Shown here: positions 31,461 through 37,328 of the stretch, piece after piece
How the letters are laid out: each line of letters begins with the position of its first letter
Position numbering within the stretch: position 1 is the stretch's first letter
Translations under genes and position numbers: made by a program
DNA from: Bacteroidales bacterium
GTDB lineage: Bacteria; Bacteroidota; Bacteroidia; Bacteroidales; UBA3824
NCBI GenBank assembly: GCA_017962175.1
Contig: JAGCVU010000121.1
Coordinates: 1-37,328, forward strand
Reading direction: 5' to 3'
Length of the DNA: 37,328 bases
The notes under the pieces: generated by a model
Databases searched by the model: none
What the model saw: the letters and a program-made list of their open reading frames with translations, nothing else
What the model was told of the DNA's origin: nothing

Positions 31461-32663
31461 TTAGAACGGGATTGTTATGGTGGTTCCCGGACTTATGTGC
31501 GGGCTGGTTAGATTGTTTACTATCATAATGCGTTTGCGACTTGTGCCGTAGAGACGCTCAAATGTGGCTAAATTGTCGTAGTATCTGGTTTTGAGTATTT
31601 TCTTAACCGGAATATTCATAATATAGTTGCCTCCCTTGCTGAAGATAACGATGTCTTCGATTTTGACACCGTAGAGCAACGACACAGAATCGATATTGCA
31701 GGTGGTGTCGGTTTTGATATTTATGCTGTAGTTTTGAGGTGGTCGGGTGGGGCGTTCTGTTGTGGGTTGTGTTCTGTTGCCAAATCGCATTACTGCGATA
31801 CCCACTACAAATAGCACGGCAAGAAGTATTTCAAGGGCGATAACAAGTTTTTTGCGTTGAGAAGTTTTTGCAACAGGCGCTTGGGTGGTGGAGATAGTGG
31901 TTCTCGAATCCACGTTGTAAAACTTGATGATTTGCAGCGAGATATTGTCGGTGGCACCACGTTTGATGGCTGTTTTGAGCATATCCATTCCCTTTTCTTC
32001 GATATGTCCGCGTCGGCTAAGGATTGATTGAATTTCCTTTTCGGAAATCATATTGTAAAGTCCATCGGTACAGAGCAATATCAAATCTTTTTCGTCAGGA
32101 CGGATAGGCTTAGAGCAGATATTTGGTGTGCAAGGCGGGAAAAGACCCAACGCCTTGGTTAGTTCGTTTTTTCGAGGATGACTTTCTGCATCTTTGGGCG
32201 AGAGTTTTCCTTCTTCCACAAGCGACCATACGTAACTATCATCGCGAGTAAGGCGGATAAGTTCTTTGTTGTGGAGAAAATAGAGCCTTGAATCGCCCAT
32301 ATGAGCGTAATACACAGTATTGTAGCGTACAAGAGCCAGCACCACGGTAGTGGCCATTCCTTGACAAGAGCGGTCGTTGCGCACTTCGTCGGCAAGTCGG
32401 TCTTGAGCATAGTCTAACGCATCGGAAAGAGCTTGTACAGGGTCTTTGTAGTAGAAATTTGAGAAGAAAAACTTAACCGAGTTGACCACTGTTTGCGAAG
32501 CCTTTTCGCCGCAAGGCAGACCACCTACGCCATCGCATACTACAAACACGTGACCGTTGAGCGTGTCGAAATAACCGAGGTAATCCTCGTTGTTGGTTCG
32601 CACGCAGCCTTTGTCGGTGAGGCTGATGTAGTGAAAATTGGTAAGTTCTTTAGTTTCTGCCAT
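31461..32663 (-). CDS. PP2C-type protein phosphatase with C-terminal LysM-like domain
   Basis: A 400-residue protein. The cytoplasmic phosphatase domain (1-248) has the PP2C metal and phosphate residues: TNNEDYLG, VVCDGVGGLPCGE (Asp44), AHMGDSRLY, LLCTDGLYNM (Asp200) and GATDNISL (Asp239). A membrane helix spans about 272-293. The external part ends YYDNLATFERLYGTSRKRIM then IVNNLTSPHISPGTTITIPF, which fits a LysM peptidoglycan-binding repeat. A weaker LysM-like stretch (LLYGVKIEDIVIFS) lies before it at about 329. It should remove phosphates placed by the neighbouring kinase. The external LysM-like end is unusual for a phosphatase and suggests wall-dependent activity. It starts 5 bases after the FHA gene. 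Confidence 0.93.
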   Translation of the reverse strand: MAETKELTNFHYISLTDKGCVRTNNEDYLGYFDTLNGHVFVVCDGVGGLPCGEKASQTVVNSVKFFFSNFYYKDPVQALSDALDYAQDRLADEVRNDRSCQGMATTVVLALVRYNTVYYAHMGDSRLYFLHNKELIRLTRDDSYVWSLVEEGKLSPKDAESHPRKNELTKALGLFPPCTPNICSKPIRPDEKDLILLCTDGLYNMISEKEIQSILSRRGHIEEKGMDMLKTAIKRGATDNISLQIIKFYNVDSRTTISTTQAPVAKTSQRKKLVIALEILLAVLFVVGIAVMRFGNRTQPTTERPTRPPQNYSINIKTDTTCNIDSVSLLYGVKIEDIVIFSKGGNYIMNIPVKKILKTRYYDNLATFERLYGTSRKRIMIVNNLTSPHISPGTTITIPF

Positions 32664-32668
32664 AGCAT

Positions 32669-34138
32669 TCAGTAGTTAAGTTTAGCGAAAACCGAGCCAA
32701 TGCGAATGATATCGTTGTTGTGCACCTTGCTTTTGGTGATTTTGATGTCGTTGACAAAAATACCGTTGGTGCTGTCGTTGTCGCTTATGTAAAACACTCC
32801 ACCCTCAAAACTTAGTGTTGCGTGATGCGACGAAACAGTGCGGTTGGGAATTACAATGTCGTTGTCGTCGCCACGTCCCAAAGACATTACCAACTTGTTG
32901 AGATCAAAGGTAATACGTTCGCCATCGTTGTCGGCAATAAGTTTTGGAGTCTGTTGTCCGCCTGCCACAAGGTTTTCGGCTGAGTTGAAATCGTCGAACG
33001 AGTGAGTAACTCTAACGGGATGTTTTCGGTATTTTTCGATTTCGCGTTTGAGGCGTTTGTTTTGAATTTGAATTTCGCGTATTTTGTTTTTGGTGGCATC
33101 GTCGATTTTTTTGATTACCTTGTTGCGTACAATGGCGTAGATGATAAGCACTACAGCCAATACCGCAAACATAATACCTGCCAAAGCAGTGGAAGGATGT
33201 CGTCCGAAAATGCCAGTTTTGTTTGGGTTTGAAAATTCAATTACACTTTCGTTGCCATTGAGATTTGCTTTAGCAAATATGTTAGTGCCGTTTTGCTGTG
33301 TGGTGAATGATATTTTGTAATAATGATTAGTGGTTTTTGGAGGTGTTTTACCAGTTCTTTCGGCAAGTTGCACAAGAGCTTTTTCGAGTTGTCCTTTTTC
33401 AAATGTAGCGAAATTGCCGCCGGAAGATTCGCAGAGTTCGATCAGTTCGCGACGGGCGTTGGGCGTTTCGGTTTTGTACATCACCACATTTACATAGGTG
33501 TCGCTTTGTCGAATATGTTCTAAAAAATTATCAGAAAATGCAAGTGTATTGCAAAGGTTTAATCCTCTGGCAATGATGGTAAGAAATTTGGCATTGTGCT
33601 GAGTAGTGTGGTTAAGAATGTATTCTGCCGCGTTTTCGATACTTGGGTAGAGCGGATTGTCGATATAGACACTATCGGTTTCGGGAAGAATAAAACAGTC
33701 GGTCATCTGATTAATCAGCGTGGCATTGGCTGAGGGTTCGGCGCTTACATATTTTACTAAATATGGAGTACGACCATCAAAAAAAAGAATGTTGACCAGA
33801 TTGCCGTTTGACGATGAGGTGAACTGTTTGAGAGCTGATTTGATTTCAGGATATAAGCCGTTTTTGTAAAAATAATATGAGTTTTCTACTAAAAAAATAT
33901 AAGTTCTTGTGGAATGTACACCCGCAATATCATCTTGGTTTTCAATTGTAAAATCCACATTTTTAGACATTTCTTCTAAGGTGAAATCCTCGATAGTTTT
34001 TTCGTTCCCTCCCGAAATTTCAAGGTTGAACGAGATGAGAGGAAATCCGCTTTCATCGATACGGCTGATTTTGAAATCTTGCGCAAAAATCAACTGCGCT
34101 GCCGTCATTAACCACGATAATATCAGCCACTTGTTCAT
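32669..34138 (-). CDS. Periplasmic vWA-like / cytoplasmic FHA membrane protein
   Basis: A 489-residue protein. A signal peptide (WLILSWLMTAAQLIFAQ) exports a periplasmic domain of about 290 residues with a von Willebrand A-like fold. It contains TYIFLVENSYYF in place of the metal-binding DxSxS strand, so its metal site is lost. A membrane helix (about 316-337) and a short coiled coil (KIDDATKNKIREIQIQNKRL) lead to a C-terminal FHA domain (about 399-489). The FHA domain has the phosphothreonine-binding residues SLGRGDDNDIVIPN, VSSHHATL and SDNDSTNGIFVN intact. It should read Thr phosphorylation made by the kinase encoded downstream. The gene starts 2 bases after the lipoprotein gene and is followed by the PP2C gene. 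Confidence 0.9.
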   Translation of the reverse strand: MNKWLILSWLMTAAQLIFAQDFKISRIDESGFPLISFNLEISGGNEKTIEDFTLEEMSKNVDFTIENQDDIAGVHSTRTYIFLVENSYYFYKNGLYPEIKSALKQFTSSSNGNLVNILFFDGRTPYLVKYVSAEPSANATLINQMTDCFILPETDSVYIDNPLYPSIENAAEYILNHTTQHNAKFLTIIARGLNLCNTLAFSDNFLEHIRQSDTYVNVVMYKTETPNARRELIELCESSGGNFATFEKGQLEKALVQLAERTGKTPPKTTNHYYKISFTTQQNGTNIFAKANLNGNESVIEFSNPNKTGIFGRHPSTALAGIMFAVLAVVLIIYAIVRNKVIKKIDDATKNKIREIQIQNKRLKREIEKYRKHPVRVTHSFDDFNSAENLVAGGQQTPKLIADNDGERITFDLNKLVMSLGRGDDNDIVIPNRTVSSHHATLSFEGGVFYISDNDSTNGIFVNDIKITKSKVHNNDIIRIGSVFAKLNY

Positions 34139-34140
34139 TT

Positions 34141-34497
34141 TTAGTTTACCATTCGGTTAAAGTCTGGTTTAGCATCCTCGTCGATTTTCACTATTTCGCG
34201 AATGATGAGGATGGTGTCGCGCTGATAATAAAATTTGTCGTCAACCACGCCGCGCACACGTACGTAGTCGTCTTTTACGGGCAGAAAACTTGTGGTGGTA
34301 ATGTTGATCTTGCCGTGATTTTTGATGGTGAAGAAACTGAGGTCTTCGAGTCGTAATGTATTGATAACACGACCTTTGACAGTAACAGTTTGTCCCCTAT
34401 ACCGTTCGGGATGTTCGGTAATAAGTGATATTGGCGTGCAACAAGCAGATATAATGCACGCTATGATTATGAGTGCTATGGTAGATAGTGTTTTCAT
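34141..34497 (-). CDS. Small OB-fold-like lipoprotein, first gene of the kinase operon
   Basis: A 118-residue protein with a type II signal peptide: IALIIIACIISAC with the lipobox Cys near residue 19. The mature part (YRGQTVTVKGRVINTLRLED, FFTIKNHGKINITT, YVRVRGVVDDKFYY) has the strand order of an OB fold such as the BOF/YgiW-type periplasmic domains. It should be anchored to a membrane in the envelope. It starts the operon, and its stop is 2 bases before the FHA gene start. Its role is unknown; linkage suggests it belongs to the sensing side of the phosphosignalling set. Confidence 0.82.
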   Translation of the reverse strand: MKTLSTIALIIIACIISACCTPISLITEHPERYRGQTVTVKGRVINTLRLEDLSFFTIKNHGKINITTTSFLPVKDDYVRVRGVVDDKFYYQRDTILIIREIVKIDEDAKPDFNRMVN

Positions 34498-34504
34498 AGT
34501 GGGG

Positions 34505-34512
34505 CAAATATA
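34505..34512 (-). promoter_or_regulatory. -7 box of the kinase-phosphatase-FHA operon
   Basis: TATATTTG on the minus strand, only 7 bases before the ATG at 34497, so the mRNA would have almost no leader. No -33 box at normal spacing. Confidence 0.45.
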
Positions 34513-34584
34513 GAAATTATTTTTCGGTTTTATTTCACTTTTGAATAAATAATCATTTTTTATATTTCATAAACGGATTTTTTG

Positions 34585-34592
34585 TAATTTTG
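34585..34592 (+). promoter_or_regulatory. -7 box of the 334-residue protein gene
   Basis: TAATTTTG, 25 bases before the ATG at 34618. A -33 TTTG is not found at the expected place. It faces away from the kinase operon promoter at 34505-34512. Confidence 0.45.
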
Positions 34593-34617
34593 TGGAGAAT
34601 ATAAACACCTTTTTACT

Positions 34618-35622
34618 ATGTCCTCAAAAAAGCAATATAACTTTTCGTCGTATATGGGAATAATAGGCTGTTGCATAGGCGCAGCAGTCACGATAGCCGC
34701 AGGAGCATATTTTAGTTATCTTTTGCCGGCTGGCGCAGTTATCATATCGAGCCTTGTGTGTGTGATGTTTGCTGTGCTCGCCTTCAAGCCTGCAGGCAAA
34801 ATACTTAAAGCCGAAATTGCCAAACGACAGCAAGAACAAGAACAACAAGAGCAGCAGTTGAATCAGGTTTTGGAAGAAAACAAGTCACTGAAACAGCAGA
34901 ATCAGGAACTTTCTAACAAAATAGATATCCGCCAGCAAATTAGCACTGCTCAGTCGGCTCTGAAATACACATTCAAACTCGAATTGCTTGAATTTGAGAA
35001 AAAAGGCTATATTGTAAAAGAAGATTATATCGACGACCTTGAATTTAATGTGGACAAGCCCGGTTGGATCAAATCGCTTTGGCCCGACAAAGGAACAAAA
35101 AAGATACTATTTATTACAAAATTTTATAACAAAGTAAGCATCGGTATCGACTTTACAAAAATACGTTACTGCTACAATGGCGACAAACTGTCGTTTTACG
35201 GAGTGAAATTTACCGTTGACCACCCAGACCTAAGTAGCGAGATGGAACGCGACCGCAACGATATTGATTTGTGCGAAGTGATTTCGGTGTCGGAAAACGG
35301 CAAACGCGAAATTCGCAACGACGATCGTTTTAATGAGCTTAAACGTTGGTACAGCGAAAAACAGCAGCGTATAATTAAAGAAATGCACCGTTTTGAATCG
35401 CGCGACATCTGCTCGGCTTATACGCAGATACTTCACGAGAGTCTCAAAGAGCGTTTTGAAAATATTGATTTTGTGGATTCTGCCGACATTCAGAGTCTTC
35501 CGCTCAACAATGTTCACCCTCTAAATACATCTTCGGATATGCGTGTGGGCGAAATCACCAATACACTTCTTGCCCTTACTACGGCTATGAAGAAAGAAAA
35601 CGAGATAAAGAAACTGCAATAG
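34618..35622 (+). CDS. Uncharacterised two-helix membrane protein with coiled coil
   Basis: A 334-residue protein with an ATG at 34618. Two close hydrophobic helices (about 13-33 and 36-56) are followed by a Gln/Glu-rich coiled coil (KRQQEQEQQEQQLNQVLEEN, about 69-105). A soluble C-terminal domain of about 200 residues contains WIKSLWPDKGTKKILFITKF and KLSFYGVKFTVDHPDLSSEM. I do not recognise the family. Both termini are probably cytoplasmic, with a short external hairpin. It is divergent from the kinase operon and has its own -7 box; whether it is functionally linked is not shown. Confidence 0.78.
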   Translation: MSSKKQYNFSSYMGIIGCCIGAAVTIAAGAYFSYLLPAGAVIISSLVCVMFAVLAFKPAGKILKAEIAKRQQEQEQQEQQLNQVLEENKSLKQQNQELSNKIDIRQQISTAQSALKYTFKLELLEFEKKGYIVKEDYIDDLEFNVDKPGWIKSLWPDKGTKKILFITKFYNKVSIGIDFTKIRYCYNGDKLSFYGVKFTVDHPDLSSEMERDRNDIDLCEVISVSENGKREIRNDDRFNELKRWYSEKQQRIIKEMHRFESRDICSAYTQILHESLKERFENIDFVDSADIQSLPLNNVHPLNTSSDMRVGEITNTLLALTTAMKKENEIKKLQ

Positions 35623-35688
35623 ATTTATCCGTTTTTTTTGGTGATAAAAAATATCGTTGAAAAACGCCGACGTTACAAAAATTATCCA

Positions 35689-35696
35689 TACCTTTG
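35689..35696 (+). promoter_or_regulatory. -7 box of the fumarase gene
   Basis: TACCTTTG, 32 bases before the ATG at 35729. The -33 TTG nearest (35657-35659) is too far (29 bases), so the box is a partial match. Confidence 0.5.
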
Positions 35697-35728
35697 CACA
35701 AAACAAACATATCAAAAATATTGCAACA

Positions 35729-37328
35729 ATGGCAAACATTCCCGATTTTAAATATGCCCCAATGTTTCAGTTGGGCAAGGATGATACCGAATATTATCTC
35801 CTTACAAAAGAAGGAGTTTCGGTTTCAGAATTTGAAGGCAAACCGATTTTGAAGGTTGCGCCCGAGGCTTTGGAAAAACTTTCGCAGCAGGCATTTCACG
35901 ATGTTTCGTTTATGCTCCGCCGCAAACACAACGAACAGGTAGCCAAAATTCTCCGCGACCCTGAGGCTTCGGAAAACGATAAATATGTGGCTCTCACATT
36001 CTTGCGCAATGCCGAAGTGTCGGTAAAAGGTCAACTTCCACTCTGTCAAGACACTGGTACAGCCATTATCCACGGCGAAAAAGGTCAGCAAGTGTGGACA
36101 GGATTCTGCGATGAGGAATTTCTTGCAAAAGGCGTTTACAACACCTACACACAAGACAACCTCCGCTATTCGCAAAACGCTCCCCTGAGCATGTACGAGG
36201 AGAAAAACACACGTTGCAACCTTCCCGCACAAATCGACATCGAAGCCACCGAAGGTATGGAATATAAATTCCTTATGGTAACCAAAGGCGGCGGCTCGGC
36301 AAACAAGACTTACCTTTATCAAGAAACCAAAGCACGTATTCAAAACCCCGGCACATTGGTTCCTTTCTTGGTAGAAAAAATGAAGAGCCTCGGCACAGCG
36401 GCTTGTCCTCCTTACCACATTGCATTTGTAATTGGCGGAACATCAGCCGAAAAGAACCTTTTGACCGTTAAGTTGGCATCTACCCACTACTACGATTCGT
36501 TGCCCACCACCGGCGACGAAACAGGACGTGCATTCCGCGATGTGGAACTCGAAAAAGAACTTCTTCAAGAGGCTTACAAAATTGGTCTCGGCGCACAGTT
36601 CAGCGGTAAATATATGGCTCACGACGTGCGTGTGATACGTCTCCCACGCCACGGTGCAAGTTGCCCGATTGGTTTGGGCGTTAGCTGCTCTGCCGACCGC
36701 AACATCAAGGCAAAAATCAACAAAGACGGTATCTGGATTGAAAAAATGGACGACAATCCTACCGAACTTATTCCCGAAGAACTCCGCAACGCTGGCGAAG
36801 GCAACGCTGTAAAAATCGACCTCGACCAACCTATGAGCGAAGTTTGCAAGATACTTACAAAGTATCCCGTTGCCACACGTCTTTCGCTCAACGGCACTAT
36901 CATAGTAGGTCGCGACATTGCCCACGCCAAACTAAAAGCACGTTTAGACGCTGGCGAAGACCTTCCGCAGTATATGAAAGACCACCCGATTTATTACGCT
37001 GGACCTGCCAAAACTCCCGCCGGAATGCCTTGTGGTTCAATGGGTCCCACCACTGCCAACCGTATGGACCCGTATGTTGACGAGTTCCAAGATCACGGCG
37101 GCTCAATGATAATGCTCGCCAAAGGCAACCGCACCGAAGCCGTAACCAACGCTTGCAAAAAGCACGGCGGATTTTACCTTGGTTCAATCGGCGGTCCTGC
37201 CGCAATACTTGCTCAGAACAACATCAAGAGCATCGAGTGCGTAGAGTATCCCGAACTTGGCATGGAGGCCATCTGGAAAATCAAAGTACAGGATTTCCCC
37301 GCCTTCATCCTCGTAGACGACAAAGGCA
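35729..37328 (+). CDS. Class I (iron-sulfur) fumarate hydratase, C-terminus cut by the window
   Basis: Opens at ATG 35729 ([20 protein letters not shown]) and stays open for 533 codons to the right edge; family members are about 545 residues, so only a short tail is missing. Family motifs are present: [14 protein letters not shown] (a cluster Cys), [36 protein letters not shown] (second Cys region), [20 protein letters not shown] and [20 protein letters not shown]. The enzyme uses a [4Fe-4S] cluster to interconvert fumarate and malate. It is oxygen-sensitive, fitting the fumarate-respiring, mostly anaerobic lifestyle of Bacteroidales. Equivalent to E. coli FumA/FumB; a more exact symbol is not justified. 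Reading frames on the other strand here are shadows. Confidence 0.95.
   Translation, partial: MANIPDFKYAPMFQLGKDDTEYYLLTKEGVSVSEFEGKPILKVAPEALEKLSQQAFHDVSFMLRRKHNEQVAKILRDPEASENDKYVALTFLRNAEVSVKGQLPLCQDTGTAIIHGEKGQQVWTGFCDEEFLAKGVYNTYTQDNLRYSQNAPLSMYEEKNTRCNLPAQIDIEATEGMEYKFLMVTKGGGSANKTYLYQETKARIQNPGTLVPFLVEKMKSLGTAACPPYHIAFVIGGTSAEKNLLTVKLASTHYYDSLPTTGDETGRAFRDVELEKELLQEAYKIGLGAQFSGKYMAHDVRVIRLPRHGASCPIGLGVSCSADRNIKAKINKDGIWIEKMDDNPTELIPEELRNAGEGNAVKIDLDQPMSEVCKILTKYPVATRLSLNGTIIVGRDIAHAKLKARLDAGEDLPQYMKDHPIYYAGPAKTPAGMPCGSMGPTTANRMDPYVDEFQDHGGSMIMLAKGNRTEAVTNACKKHGGFYLGSIGGPAAILAQNNIKSIECVEYPELGMEAIWKIKVQDFPAFILVDDKG

Noticed and set aside
29710..34497. Type VI secretion regulatory cluster
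   Set aside because: Kinase, PP2C and FHA genes can belong to type VI loci, but no tss or hcp/vgrG-like gene occurs in the window.
35825..37205. Long minus-strand open frames opposite the fumarase gene
   Set aside because: The plus strand encodes an unmistakable class I fumarase over the whole stretch; the minus-strand frames are shadows of its codon use.

Overview
The window looks like the chromosome of a member of the Bacteroidota, most likely order Bacteroidales. The evidence is a TonB-dependent receptor, DUF5686-, DUF2723- and DUF5723-type proteins, a MurF-alanine racemase fusion layout, a class I fumarase, almost no Shine-Dalgarno sequences, and repeated promoters of the Bacteroidetes form TTTG-N19-21-TAnnTTTG. 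I see no rRNA, CRISPR array, insertion sequence, integrase or prophage structural genes. The two terminal genes run off the window.

Layout. 1-4148 (minus): the N-terminal end of a DUF5686-type surface protein and a large DUF2723 (GT-C-like) membrane protein. 4345-4706: tRNA-Gln(TTG) on the plus strand, and two identical tandem tRNA-Phe(GAA) genes on the minus strand. 4796-9614 (minus): an unrecognised repeat-containing protein, lepA, and a TonB-dependent receptor. 9790-12252 (plus): a lone NACHT-type STAND ATPase, divergent from the receptor and closed by a very strong hairpin. 12325-17656 (minus): a tight three-gene envelope operon (propeller lipoprotein, second lipoprotein, DUF5723 outer-membrane protein). 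18066-20429 (minus): an ADP-ribosylglycohydrolase behind an MscS-type channel, divergent from dusB (plus).

21562-34497 is almost all minus strand and is the most interesting part. A four-gene cluster (OB-fold-like lipoprotein, periplasmic vWA-like/cytoplasmic FHA protein, PP2C phosphatase with an external LysM-like end, Hanks-type kinase with an external SH3-like domain) is a complete write/erase/read phosphosignalling set whose sensor ends face the periplasm. It is followed by a MurF-Alr fusion whose MurF half has lost its ATP-binding motif. Next come a sigma-factor-like protein, a small single-pass membrane protein that could be its regulator, a membrane TPR/WG protein with a degenerate nuclease-like N-terminus, an outer-membrane barrel protein, UbiX, and a GH24 lysozyme with a long structured leader. 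Several of these proteins touch peptidoglycan (LysM, SH3b, Alr, lysozyme), so a cell-wall sensing locus is a reasonable hypothesis but is not proven by the sequence.

34618-37328 (plus): an unrecognised membrane/coiled-coil protein and a class I fumarate hydratase that runs off the right edge.
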